Under the pieces are notes generated by a model. It was not told where the DNA came from, ran no database searches, and was given only the letters and a program-made list of their open reading frames with translations. Both the position numbers and the translations under genes were made by a program. Below, one piece after another: positions 35,136 to 45,133 of a DNA stretch of 47,233 bases; the stretch's first letter is position 1; each line of letters starts with the position of its first letter. Source of the stretch: a virus; IMG/VR virus record IMGVR_UViG_3300030688_000047, positions 1-47,233 of that record. One strand, given 5' to 3'.

Positions 35136-37394
35136 TTAACTATCTGCTAAAATAGTCATTGTTTTAGGACCAGCAGAAGTGTATATTAGTTTAGTAGTAT
35201 GATTGTATTTTTCATAATAAATAATATCATCCGAAGAAGATTCGTTTATAATAAAATTAGGATATGGATTACTAATAGTTGTATATGTATAAAATTCTAA
35301 ATCACTTAAATTAGCAATAGGTAAAGAACAAACGTCGTTATAAAAAATAGGATCTAACTGAAAACCATTTTCTAAAACAGTTAAGTATCCAATGAGACCT
35401 CTCATATTACCATCAGACCATTTATTATTGTTATATGTTAATGTATTTACTTTTACATTAATATAATTTAAATCGCAAATAGTATTCTCATCTGTCTGCA
35501 ATGAAATAATAAAAGAAGATACTGGTTTTGATTGTATCGTAGCATATCCAATAGGACCATCAATAATACTTACATTTGAAGTAGATACAGTAAATGTATC
35601 TATTGTATTATCTTCATAATTAACTATAATACTAAATGTGTTAGGAATAGTATTTGTTGTTTCTTTATTAAAATGAACTGTTATTTCATTTATAACTAAT
35701 GGATTTATTAAAACTTGATTGATTGACAGAATATTAGAAGTTGATGTTGACATATTGTATTTATAAATATCGTAATTATTTTCAGTAATATCTATATTTG
35801 TAAGAGTAGGGATATTATAATACGCATCCGTTATTGTGCATTCAGAAAATACATTTATTCCATTGGAATTCTTTTTATTTGTGTAGAGATAAGGAAGTGG
35901 ATATAATTCTAAAGAAATAGTTTCTTGATCTGTAGATGTATATGCAACCATATATGTATGATTTTGTACCAGGGTATTTATATCAAAATAAAAAGGAGAT
36001 ATGACAGACATCAAAGAAGTAGCTGAATTATCTGGTGTTCTCATAGCAACACCGATATTGGTATTTATAGCAATATCATTTAAATTAGTATCTGCAAAAA
36101 TAATATCAAATCCGAATGTATAATTTTCAAGAGTTGTATCAGTCTGTTCAATTGAAACTGTAATAGAATCTGCTGAAATAGAATTCATAGGAATAGAATA
36201 TAATTGATACCCAGAAATATTCTCATTAAAGACGGATGTAAATTCTTTTACATATCCATTTGTACTAACAATAAGTTTTAAAGGACATCCAGTATCTAAA
36301 GATGCATTACTAACAATATTAATTGTTTCTAATAGTCGAGTTTGTGTAAATGTATATGTAACTGTTGGTAGTTTTGAAGAAGGAATGACTGCATATCTAG
36401 AATCGATAGGAACTGTTGCATCTATCATAGAAACACAATCTATATCTTTATCATTAATCAATATTGTTCCTGATTGTAAACAAAAATTAGTTTTGGAAAT
36501 ATGGTTTAAATATTGTGTTATGAAGGTAACAGGAACATCAATATATCCAGAAAAAAGTTCTTTAGGATAATTACCATTTAGATTACAAACGATCGTATTT
36601 GGTTTATATGTTCCAATGAGAGAAAGATCTGTTTTTAAAGCATACTGACTATGCGTGTGGTTAACAGGAGCAGCATTAATAAGTTCTGGCGTAATATTGT
36701 GAGGATTTTTAGCAGCAAGGTGTGCTTGCATAGTCGTTGCTAGAATAGTACCAACTGCCTGATCCATATCATTCTTTGTAATATAATTACTTAAATCAGA
36801 ATAATTAAAATAACTTGCTATTTGTGAATTAATATAATCATAAAGCTCTTGACTAACTTTGATAAGATAACCATTTAGAATAGTAGTTGATCCATTTGTA
36901 TCAGGATCAACTTGTTGAATTGTTAATGTATCAGTAAGTGAACTACTAACAGGATAAACTGTACCACATCTACCGGTTGTTGTAATAGTTCTTAAAGATT
37001 CGCCGTTTAAAGTTATATTTAAATATCCAGTCAATTCTTTAATATCAAAACATAAGAAATAATACCCGGCACTGTCATAAACATTAGGTATTGTAATAAA
37101 ATTATTTATACTACCTTCAACATAATCTATCGTTAATGAACCATCTAAACTCTCCCAACCAGAATAGATCCAACCATATTGGATATCAGTAGATGAATTT
37201 GTAAATGTTGATGATAATAACGATTCACTAAATATATTTGTAAAGTTAGCACTTAACTTATCTAAAACATCCATCCAATTTTTATTTAAGTTACCAAGAG
37301 CTTTATGTAAAGCAATAGTGTTAGGAACTACATTAGGAGATATGACAGTAGGATCTGAAGTTATTTTTGGCGGTTTTGTCGTAAATTCGACCAT
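35136..37394 (-). CDS. Large tail fibre / appendage protein
   Basis: 752 residues, ATG with an AAAGGA site. Residues ~220-250 carry the fibre collar motif HLAAKNPHNITPELINAAPV NHTHSQYAL, typical of phage fibres. The long C-terminal region is Thr/Ser/Asn/Ile-rich and beta-dominated (e.g. SADSITVSIEQTD). The N-terminus (LNKNWMDVLDKLSANF) is helical and could attach to the baseplate. Role: host attachment or long tail appendage. No S74 chaperone at its end. Confidence 0.75.
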   Translation of the reverse strand: MVEFTTKPPKITSDPTVISPNVVPNTIALHKALGNLNKNWMDVLDKLSANFTNIFSESLLSSTFTNSSTDIQYGWIYSGWESLDGSLTIDYVEGSINNFITIPNVYDSAGYYFLCFDIKELTGYLNITLNGESLRTITTTGRCGTVYPVSSSLTDTLTIQQVDPDTNGSTTILNGYLIKVSQELYDYINSQIASYFNYSDLSNYITKNDMDQAVGTILATTMQAHLAAKNPHNITPELINAAPVNHTHSQYALKTDLSLIGTYKPNTIVCNLNGNYPKELFSGYIDVPVTFITQYLNHISKTNFCLQSGTILINDKDIDCVSMIDATVPIDSRYAVIPSSKLPTVTYTFTQTRLLETINIVSNASLDTGCPLKLIVSTNGYVKEFTSVFNENISGYQLYSIPMNSISADSITVSIEQTDTTLENYTFGFDIIFADTNLNDIAINTNIGVAMRTPDNSATSLMSVISPFYFDINTLVQNHTYMVAYTSTDQETISLELYPLPYLYTNKKNSNGINVFSECTITDAYYNIPTLTNIDITENNYDIYKYNMSTSTSNILSINQVLINPLVINEITVHFNKETTNTIPNTFSIIVNYEDNTIDTFTVSTSNVSIIDGPIGYATIQSKPVSSFIISLQTDENTICDLNYINVKVNTLTYNNNKWSDGNMRGLIGYLTVLENGFQLDPIFYNDVCSLPIANLSDLEFYTYTTISNPYPNFIINESSSDDIIYYEKYNHTTKLIYTSAGPKTMTILADS

Positions 37395-37445
37395 TTATAT
37401 ACGAGTCCTTTTCAGGAGAGAGGAATTCATAAGATGGATTTAAAC

Positions 37446-37475
37446 AGAGTGATGTGGGATATCCCACATCACTCT
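37446..37475. terminator. Palindromic terminator
   Basis: A 30-nt perfect palindrome (centre GTGGGATATCCCAC) between the helicase and fibre genes, both minus-strand. Confidence 0.85.
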
Positions 37476-37483
37476 TGTAATAT

Positions 37484-39052
37484 TTAGAAAATGTCCATAA
37501 CAACATGTTGTTTTTGTCTATCATCATCATTTGTAGGAATAGCATAAATATCTCTTGTAAATGTAGGTTTACCATCAATGTCGTCTTTAATACCATAATC
37601 AGAAAATCTATACGCAAAGAATTTATGTGCATCTTTTGTTTTATCTTGATATCTATGTTTACCACGTTTAAACGTGAGATAATAAATACCATCTTGGTTC
37701 TTTTCAATATGAATAAATATTTCAAGATCAACTTCTCTAGCGACATCCATACTTTCTGCAATATGCTCTGTATCAAATCGTTTAACAATATTCTTAATAC
37801 CAGTATTTACAAGTTCGGTTGCTTTACGATTTAGAGGATGTGCCGTAATAAGACTAATACCTTTTGATTTTGTGTAATTACAAGCATTACTAAAAAGTTC
37901 CTTAACAAGAAGATGGGTTCCGACTGATGAAGATCGTTCAGATCCATTTCCTTTATACATAAGATTCATATAGTCGATAACAGCTAATTTTATTTCATAT
38001 CCAGAGTTCTCATAATATTCAACAACATTAACAAAATCTTTAAATCCAAATTCTGAAGGAAGATAACGAAGAATAATAAACGACCATCCCATCTTATTAA
38101 AGAATTTGTACATCCAATCAATAATAGCATCATCATCCATATCGCTAGAATCTTTATTATTAATATTTTCATAATAATGCTTGAAGACCCACATCATGTT
38201 CTGGAAGGCTTCATTTTCTAATGATATGAACAATGCTAATGGTTTTTTAGAAATATCTTTGAGATTTGGTTTATTGTACAAGATAGCATGAGTAGCAACA
38301 CTCATACATAGACCAGATTTATAGTTATGCGGAAGAGCATAAAAAACAACAGACTCACCTTCCATGATTCCACCACGACCAGGACCAGTCATGATATTCA
38401 AACCTTGAAGGCCTGTTTTGAATATACCATTAATAGCTCTATCTTTATATTTTGTAATACCTTTCTTGAGAGAATCTTTCTCAGAGAAATCTATACTTTC
38501 TACTGGTTTTTTAGCCAATGTATTTTTCATCATAGAAGACATAGCTTCTTCAAATATTTGTTGAATAGCATTTGCTTGTTTATTAATTTCACTTAATTCT
38601 TGTTCTTGGTCTTCACTATTTAAACTATCTGCAAATTTACTAAGAGCAATATAACCGCGTCTTTGATGTTTACTGATCAAATGCCACATGAGTGCCATTT
38701 GTACTTTCTTAGCAGTCTCTTCTAATTGTTGAAAACTGATTTCCACTTTACTTAAGAAAATACTTTCAAGTAATTTTAAAGTTTCTGATTTATTAAAAGC
38801 ACTCTTATCTGTATTGATTTTCAACAATAATGATTTTAGACCAGCTTCGTCATTTTTAGTTATATTGTTCCTCAGGATCTCTTTAATAAGTTTAACATAA
38901 AAACGACTATTGTCATTTTCTGATGGCGTATTTGTTTTACTATCATCGTCATATATTTTAATAAGATCCTTAACAGTTGCTTTAGTCTTATCTGAATTTT
39001 CATAAATAAGTAGAATCATACAATCAATAAAAAAGTCAGGAGAAAAAAGCAT
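37484..39052 (-). CDS. DnaB-like replicative helicase
   Basis: 522 residues from ATG 39052 (AAAGGGGA site 7 nt upstream; the TTG six bases earlier is unnecessary). Residues 1-~190 are a helical N-domain. The C-terminal RecA-fold has: a degenerate P-loop (VVFYALPHNYKSGLCMS, only KS kept), ALFISLENE (catalytic Glu), LAVIDYMNLM (Walker B), SLITAHPLNR (sensor) and YLTFKRGKHRYQ (Arg finger region). This order is the gp41/DnaB family. It unwinds the replication fork as a hexamer. The missing GxxxxG part of the P-loop is unusual. Confidence 0.82.
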   Translation of the reverse strand: MLFSPDFFIDCMILLIYENSDKTKATVKDLIKIYDDDSKTNTPSENDNSRFYVKLIKEILRNNITKNDEAGLKSLLLKINTDKSAFNKSETLKLLESIFLSKVEISFQQLEETAKKVQMALMWHLISKHQRRGYIALSKFADSLNSEDQEQELSEINKQANAIQQIFEEAMSSMMKNTLAKKPVESIDFSEKDSLKKGITKYKDRAINGIFKTGLQGLNIMTGPGRGGIMEGESVVFYALPHNYKSGLCMSVATHAILYNKPNLKDISKKPLALFISLENEAFQNMMWVFKHYYENINNKDSSDMDDDAIIDWMYKFFNKMGWSFIILRYLPSEFGFKDFVNVVEYYENSGYEIKLAVIDYMNLMYKGNGSERSSSVGTHLLVKELFSNACNYTKSKGISLITAHPLNRKATELVNTGIKNIVKRFDTEHIAESMDVAREVDLEIFIHIEKNQDGIYYLTFKRGKHRYQDKTKDAHKFFAYRFSDYGIKDDIDGKPTFTRDIYAIPTNDDDRQKQHVVMDIF

Positions 39053-39161
39053 CAACAAATCCCCTTTCTGTTTCCTAATATTTATAGCGTCAAATTAACA
39101 TATTATAAGTCTTTAATAGATTTTTTTATCTATTAAATCTCCAGTGAAGGACAATGCTCCC

Positions 39162-40838
39162 ATGGACAGACAGCCACTTATTGTTTTAAATGATATTTTC
39201 AGAAATATTTCAGTACTTGATAAAGTTATTTTTGATGATACTGCTATTAATTTAGATCTTAAAATAAATATAGACATTAGAAATGTCGATCTTGATAATG
39301 ATAAGCTTCTTTTAGAACAAATTATTATGTATAAATATTTTAATATATTTGTTGAATCTAATACTCATTCTCATGTTCTTGCTTTATTATCATTGGTTAA
39401 AGATAATATCATTACTATGTCTCAATCAGTTAAAGATAGCCAGATTGGTCAATATGTAAATAAGTATATTCATACAAACAATATTATTGATAGTGATATT
39501 CCTTTATTAAAAGGATTATATCTGAAACACGGATTATCTAAATTAAATGGTATTCTAGCTATCTTCTCAGCTATTAATTTTGAAACTACCAATACAAAAA
39601 CTATTTTTTATGTCCCTAGAGTCAATTTGAAAAGCGATCTATTCCCATTACAATTAGATCCTATCCATCATGTTGTCATTGATACAGATGAATTGATTTG
39701 TAATAGCAAATTTAATAAGAATTCGGATAATTACTGGAAGATGATAAATAGTCTTAAGTTTCTTACGATGAAACCTAGCTTTTTAGAAATTGCTAAAGTT
39801 ATTGCATTGACTGCTCTTCCTATTAATGCTATTAATAATGGTATTATTTCATATAAGAATTTTGTCTGTGCAAATCTTTGTTTGAAATATACTAAGAATA
39901 AAGCATTTGCCATACATGTTAGCAATTTTGAAAATGTTGGTGCCGACAATACTGGTTATTACATTTATGATGTTAAAGACGCCACTCGTTATTGGGAAAG
40001 AATACGTGATGCTTTAGAAGGAATTGAAAATTATGATAGTATTGATAGAGTTCTTATTTATGTTGATGATTATTATTATAAAAAATCACCAAATGGTTTC
40101 GTATCCGGTAGTGGACACGATACTGGATATTTTTATGGATTAGAAGCTCTAGGCGATGTTAAAGATGATGAAGAAGACGATGAGGAAAATGAAGATAAAA
40201 CAGATGCCACTGAAAATAATCAAGATGATAATATCGAAGCAGATAAACCCATATCAGAAGAAGATGATCCTGAAAATACAGTAGATAATAAAGACACAAA
40301 GGGATCAGACGATGAAACGAAAGTTCCTAACAAAGATGATTCGTCTGATGCTTCCCCAAGTTCTGATATTTCTGGTGAAGATACTACCAATAATAATAGT
40401 AATAGTGATGCTAATCCTGATAGTACTATCAGCGATGATGACACCAATTCACAAGGAACCGATGAATCTGGCGATGGAACATCTGATGACGCTAACTTTG
40501 GTGATACAAACACTATAGATAATGGTGATGATGATAATATAGACAATCAAGACGATGGTTCTGCATCATCTGAAGTCTCTGATGAAATCTCCGAAGATGA
40601 GAATTCTCAGCTGTTCATTCCGCTGATCGATTCCAAAGAGACTCTAAATGATCATTTTGTTAGACTCGCTGTTGCTAAACTCAATGGTGATATTAAGAAT
40701 GATCCTCAGTATTCTTCAGAAACTAAAGCCTATCTTGACGAATGGTGTAAGCTGTGGTTATTCACATCTTCCATTGATGCAACCAAAACGCTCTTGACCA
40801 AGCTTGGTCTTAATACGCGTATTTCAGGAGTTCTTTGA
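39162..40838 (+). CDS. Capsid-adjacent protein with long acidic linker (possible scaffold/head-core)
   Basis: 558 residues. I start at ATG 39162, with GAAGGA upstream; GTG 39144 is an alternative. Residues 1-~320 form a folded domain. Residues ~325-480 are almost only Asp, Glu, Asn, Ser, Thr and Gly, very acidic and disordered. The last ~75 residues (IDSKETLNDHFVRLAVAKLN ... LTKLGLNTRISGVL) look folded. It ends 2 nt before the capsid gene. Folded head, acidic linker and short C-terminal element recall prohead scaffolds or inner-head proteins. Near the 3' end codon use shifts towards that of the capsid gene. Confidence 0.7.
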   Translation: MDRQPLIVLNDIFRNISVLDKVIFDDTAINLDLKINIDIRNVDLDNDKLLLEQIIMYKYFNIFVESNTHSHVLALLSLVKDNIITMSQSVKDSQIGQYVNKYIHTNNIIDSDIPLLKGLYLKHGLSKLNGILAIFSAINFETTNTKTIFYVPRVNLKSDLFPLQLDPIHHVVIDTDELICNSKFNKNSDNYWKMINSLKFLTMKPSFLEIAKVIALTALPINAINNGIISYKNFVCANLCLKYTKNKAFAIHVSNFENVGADNTGYYIYDVKDATRYWERIRDALEGIENYDSIDRVLIYVDDYYYKKSPNGFVSGSGHDTGYFYGLEALGDVKDDEEDDEENEDKTDATENNQDDNIEADKPISEEDDPENTVDNKDTKGSDDETKVPNKDDSSDASPSSDISGEDTTNNNSNSDANPDSTISDDDTNSQGTDESGDGTSDDANFGDTNTIDNGDDDNIDNQDDGSASSEVSDEISEDENSQLFIPLIDSKETLNDHFVRLAVAKLNGDIKNDPQYSSETKAYLDEWCKLWLFTSSIDATKTLLTKLGLNTRISGVL

Positions 40839-40840
40839 CA

Positions 40841-43156
40841 ATGAGCAAACTTAATTCATGGAAGCAGCAGCTGCGTGGTGTTGCCCAGAACAGCGGTCTG
40901 TCTCTGGGTGCTGCGTTCACTCTGGCTGCGGCGACAGAATCATTTCTGAGTTCGAATTCATTGGTTGCTTCGGTCACCAATGCTGCCGGCCTGGAATATT
41001 TCGACAAGCCGATGACCGTCATTCGTGGCGCTGAAGAGCGCATCGACCTGGCCGCCGTTGAAAACTTCGTCATCGGTACCATCGAATCGATGAGCGGCTC
41101 GACCCAGAACAATCGTCTGGATCGTACCAATCCTCGCATTGCGGCGGCCATCGAAGCTGCTACGCTTGGTGTCATGGGGCATCTGCATTCGACCAATGCC
41201 AACTTTGCTGATGCCAAGGGCGGCGTTGCCGGAACCGAATGCATCGCTCTGGGCTCGCTGTTCGGCAATGGTGGTGTCAATGCTGTCACTAACGATATCG
41301 CTGCCGGCGAGTCGTTCGGTGAAGGCATCGATAGCGTCGTCACCGATGTTCGTCTGTCGATCTCGCTGACCATGCTGCGCGTCTTCAAGTCGCTGATCGA
41401 TCGTATCCTGCCGCGCATCGCTACCGAAGAAACCGTCGTCGTCACCAAGATCGCCAATGGCGATGTTTACGATCTGGCTGCTTCGCAGAACCCGAACGCC
41501 GATATTCGCTATTCGAACGCCATTCGCACTCCTCTGATCCGGCTGATGCGCGATCCTTCGTTCGTCGACACCACCGCCAAACGTGTCGAACTGTTCATGG
41601 AAAACGACGATTCGACCAACCCTGTCCTGGTTCACCAGAACTTGGTTAAGGTCGGCGTGCCGTTCAACATGTTCAAGCTCGGCGTCAGCTCCAACACCGT
41701 CGGCTACGACAATCTGAACTGGACTGACATCATCGGCGAAGGCGCCTATGTTCGCGAAGTCTGGATCGCCGTCACCGACGGCACGACCACGGAATATATC
41801 CCTGTTCGTACCGAATATCAGGCAGCCTCGCGTCTGGTGCAGCGCACCAACACGAACGACTCGGCCGATCGTGAAGCAGCTCCTCGTATCCAGCGTGTCA
41901 TTCCTTCGACTGCTGTTACCGCTGCGGGCACTGCGTCATCGTTGTTGTCTGTTCTTGGTGACGCCGGTGCCGAAATCGATCTCAACTTCACCATGAAGCT
42001 TAACCTCAAGACCGGCGCCTCGACAGGCTATGGTAGCTTGAACGCCCAGCTTTTCCCTGCCGCCGGCACGACCGTTGCGGATGCCGTGAATACTGCTTAC
42101 AACAAGCTGTCCTTCTCGCTGTTCGCTTTCGAACCCTTCGCCCAGTACAGCGAAGAAAATATGCGCAAGGCGAATATTTCGGCTCGCGTGACACAGAAGG
42201 AGCAGTCCTTCTATATTCCCGTGTCTCGCATGTACACCGCCGAATACAGCATCAAGGACACTGAAGGCAAGTCGGCCGAAGACATCATCAAGATCCTCAA
42301 TGATATCATGTCGCTGGGCAATGATGCCAAGGCCGTTCGCATGATCGGCGAGTGCCTGAACAACGTCTACAATCGCCTGAAGCACGAGGAAACCGATCCC
42401 CTCATCGACTGGTACAATTCGGTGGCTCAGGACTTCCTGGCCGGCACTCTGTGTAACCCGAATGTCTGGCGTGGTGTTCTGGACGTTTCCAATGCCGTCG
42501 TTATGCGTGAAACCGAGCGTAACTCGGACATGCATTCGCTGGTTATGAATCGTCTGAATGCGATCATCGCCGACTCGCAGCTGACCTCGCTGTACCTGAA
42601 CCAGCTGAACCCTGGCGAAAAGGCTGTGTATCGTCTGGTCACCACCCCGACGATCATTGCAACCCTGCTGGCCATCAAAACCTACTTCAACGAACTGAAC
42701 GACACTCGCGTCGAAGAAGCTCCGTCGGCAGACTACAGCTTCTATCTTCCGAACGGCTCACGCATCGACTGCGTCGCCACGTCGTACAAGAACTTTGAAG
42801 GTCTGATGCTCATCGTCCCGGTTCGCGATGCTGACCCGGAAAGCGTCATCAGCTTTGGCAAGAATCTGGACCGTGGCATCTTCGCCGGCAAGTTCACGTT
42901 CAACAACGCCATGGCCGTGACTCAGCGCGCTGTCGCCAACAGCCGTGAGGTCGTCTACCCGACGAACCCGATCGGCATGATCATCAGCGTTAAGGGTCTC
43001 GATGCCATTCTGAAGCTGATGTTGTCTGAATCCATCCAGGTGAACAACAATCCTCTGGTTGGCAACGATGGCGTTCTGACTTCAGGTGTCGATGGTGTCG
43101 GTCAGGCCTTAGTTAATGCCGATGCTGAAATCGATGAGACTGATCCCCAGGCTTAA
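40841..43156 (+). CDS. Putative major capsid protein (phiKZ gp120-like size)
   Basis: 771 residues from ATG 40841 with an AGGAG site inside the preceding gene; an upstream TTG is not needed. Strongly G+C-rich, Ala/Val/Asn-rich, with a mixed fold and no catalytic motif. Its length matches the roughly 750-residue capsid proteins of phiKZ-like phages. It is the largest G+C-optimised gene here, follows a scaffold-like gene and has its own strong terminator. An early cleavage site of the prohead protease would be expected but I cannot place it. Alternative: another very abundant virion protein. Confidence 0.65.
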   Translation: MSKLNSWKQQLRGVAQNSGLSLGAAFTLAAATESFLSSNSLVASVTNAAGLEYFDKPMTVIRGAEERIDLAAVENFVIGTIESMSGSTQNNRLDRTNPRIAAAIEAATLGVMGHLHSTNANFADAKGGVAGTECIALGSLFGNGGVNAVTNDIAAGESFGEGIDSVVTDVRLSISLTMLRVFKSLIDRILPRIATEETVVVTKIANGDVYDLAASQNPNADIRYSNAIRTPLIRLMRDPSFVDTTAKRVELFMENDDSTNPVLVHQNLVKVGVPFNMFKLGVSSNTVGYDNLNWTDIIGEGAYVREVWIAVTDGTTTEYIPVRTEYQAASRLVQRTNTNDSADREAAPRIQRVIPSTAVTAAGTASSLLSVLGDAGAEIDLNFTMKLNLKTGASTGYGSLNAQLFPAAGTTVADAVNTAYNKLSFSLFAFEPFAQYSEENMRKANISARVTQKEQSFYIPVSRMYTAEYSIKDTEGKSAEDIIKILNDIMSLGNDAKAVRMIGECLNNVYNRLKHEETDPLIDWYNSVAQDFLAGTLCNPNVWRGVLDVSNAVVMRETERNSDMHSLVMNRLNAIIADSQLTSLYLNQLNPGEKAVYRLVTTPTIIATLLAIKTYFNELNDTRVEEAPSADYSFYLPNGSRIDCVATSYKNFEGLMLIVPVRDADPESVISFGKNLDRGIFAGKFTFNNAMAVTQRAVANSREVVYPTNPIGMIISVKGLDAILKLMLSESIQVNNNPLVGNDGVLTSGVDGVGQALVNADAEIDETDPQA

Positions 43157-43197
43157 TACCTGCGAATAAGTCAAAGTCGAAAAACACGTGATGCATG

Positions 43198-43223
43198 GGA
43201 TGGTGGGCGAAAGCTCACCATCC
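43198..43223 (+). terminator. Rho-independent terminator of the capsid gene
   Basis: GGATGGTGGGC and GCTCACCATCC form an 11-bp stem with a GAAA tetraloop, followed by TGTGTATTTTTTTG. Confidence 0.9.
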
Positions 43224-43311
43224 TGTGTATTTTTTTGTATAAATCAAAAATTAAATTAACTTAAAGACCGACATCATATGTATTTTCAACATAAGACATC
43301 AAGGATCTCTT

Positions 43312-45090
43312 ATGTCAAGTAACCCAGAACCTATCAATGTCTATAATGAAAAACCTGTTTATGAATTTGTTCATAGTTGTCATGTTGATTATGAAGACGG
43401 TGATGCAGTTGTTGCTAAAGTTAATAGACACCACATGGGAATATCAACCCCAGAAGTTATTGTTATCGATAAACCTAAAAGGAGTTTTTATTTAACAAAA
43501 CCTGGATTAAGAACACATAAGTATAAAAAAGAATATGAATATATGGAAAATCTTGATAAGTATGATGTTTATAATCATGAATTACCAAGAGAGTTATTTC
43601 ATAGGCTAAATGGATTTTATCCTAGAAGAAATCCTCAATTAAATCAATTATGCGATAGTCCTTATGTCTATGGTGCTGATATCCATATTGAAGTATTAAT
43701 TAAAGGAGCTTTACAGAAAACATTTGAAAAAAGTGGATTAAGACCATCTGCTGTTACAACTGGATTTTTCGATACTGAAGCTGATATGTTAGAAACAAAT
43801 GGTAAAGATATTAATCTCATTACTGTGACTCATGAAAATAAAGTCTATACTGCTATATGGAAAAAGTTCTTTAAGAAAAGAATAATCATCGATGGTAAAG
43901 ATAGGTTTGTCGATGCTTCTCTAGATGAATTAATTAAATTAAAAGACGAAGTATTGGAGCCACATATCGAATCTATTAGAAAAGCCCTTCCTAAAGTTAG
44001 GATTCCTAAATTTGAATATCAGTATTTTTTACACGATGACTTATTAGAATGTATCAAATGGATCTTTGAACAGATCCATGTTAATATGACTGATTTTATT
44101 GGTATATGGAATATGGGTTATGATATTCCTCAAGTTATTAGAAACATTCAAAGATTAAATGGTAATGTAGAAGATATCATGTGTTATCCAGGATTAGCGA
44201 AAAAATATAAAAAAGTTAAGTATGACACCGACCATAGCAAAGTAGATCATTTTACAAAGAAATGGGATTGGTTTCATTCAACTAGCGGAAGTCAATTCAC
44301 GAATGCCACTTCGTTATATAGCTTATTAAGAACAGTTATTGGTAAAGAAACCTCTTATAAACTAGATGATATCTTGCATAAGAATATCGGTGTTGGCAAA
44401 TTAACATTTAAAGATGCCGATCCAATTATTGCAGAATTAACTGATACCAACTGGCATCGGTATATGCAAAGAAATGAATTTTTGAAATACATTCTTTATA
44501 ACCAATTCGATTGTATTTCATTACAAATCATGGAATGGAAAAATCGTGATGAAGAACAGATGGTTATGTTGGCTGGGCCAAGTAGATTGTGTAAATGGTC
44601 TAGACAAACTCGCAAAGCTGCTGACGATCTCTACTTTGATATTCTACAAGAAGGTAAAGTCCTTGTTAGTACAGGACGAACTATGTTTAATGAATTTGAT
44701 TGGATGTTGGGTAAAACTGGTGGTGCAGTTCTAAGACCAGAAAAGACTTATGATCTAGGCATTAATATCTTTAGAGATATGACTGGTATTAAATCACTAA
44801 TGCGAAGTTTCGTGAATGATATTGATTTTAGCGCATTTTATCCAACAGTAGAATGTGTTATGAATATCAGTAAAGAAACTAAATTAAATAGTGCTTATTT
44901 AATTGAAGGTATGGATAAAAATAAAACACAGAGATTCTTCTCATTATTTATTAGTACTGATGAAAATAGTGTACAGATAATGAATACTTATTTTGGATTA
45001 CCGAATTATAGTGATATGAACAAATTATTCTTAGAAAGTTTAAAAAATAACCCTGTATGCATAGAACATAAGAATGTAGCACGATATTGA
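43312..45090 (+). CDS. B-family DNA polymerase, N-terminal part (exonuclease plus motif A)
   Basis: 592 residues, ATG with an AAGGA site. The proofreading exonuclease motifs are present: FFDTEADM (Exo I, DxE), IWNMGYDIP (Exo II) and YNQFDCIS (Exo III). Polymerase motif A is DIDFSAFYPTVECVMNIS. The frame then stops ~75 residues later, before motif B (KxxxNSxYG) and motif C (YxDTDS). A perfect terminator follows at once, so there is no intron and no adjacent second half. The polymerase must be completed by a separate gene elsewhere, or this is a truncated copy. A TATG-type motif (43277-43280) is 32 nt upstream. Confidence 0.9.
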   Translation: MSSNPEPINVYNEKPVYEFVHSCHVDYEDGDAVVAKVNRHHMGISTPEVIVIDKPKRSFYLTKPGLRTHKYKKEYEYMENLDKYDVYNHELPRELFHRLNGFYPRRNPQLNQLCDSPYVYGADIHIEVLIKGALQKTFEKSGLRPSAVTTGFFDTEADMLETNGKDINLITVTHENKVYTAIWKKFFKKRIIIDGKDRFVDASLDELIKLKDEVLEPHIESIRKALPKVRIPKFEYQYFLHDDLLECIKWIFEQIHVNMTDFIGIWNMGYDIPQVIRNIQRLNGNVEDIMCYPGLAKKYKKVKYDTDHSKVDHFTKKWDWFHSTSGSQFTNATSLYSLLRTVIGKETSYKLDDILHKNIGVGKLTFKDADPIIAELTDTNWHRYMQRNEFLKYILYNQFDCISLQIMEWKNRDEEQMVMLAGPSRLCKWSRQTRKAADDLYFDILQEGKVLVSTGRTMFNEFDWMLGKTGGAVLRPEKTYDLGINIFRDMTGIKSLMRSFVNDIDFSAFYPTVECVMNISKETKLNSAYLIEGMDKNKTQRFFSLFISTDENSVQIMNTYFGLPNYSDMNKLFLESLKNNPVCIEHKNVARY

Positions 45091-45091
45091 A

Positions 45092-45127
45092 ATAAGGGGG
45101 TACGGGCAATTGCCCGTACCCCCTTAT
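45092..45127. terminator. Bidirectional palindromic terminator
   Basis: A 36-nt perfect palindrome (centre GGGCAATTGCCC) between convergent genes. Confidence 0.92.
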
Positions 45128-45133
45128 AATTGT

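Noticed and set aside
40810-42535. Several minus-strand ORFs opposite the putative capsid gene
   Set aside because: Shadows of strong codon bias; Arg/Ser-rich nonsense composition and no start signals.
45091-45133. Possible intron separating the two halves of DNA polymerase
   Set aside because: The gap is a perfect terminator and the next gene is on the other strand, with no polymerase motifs downstream.
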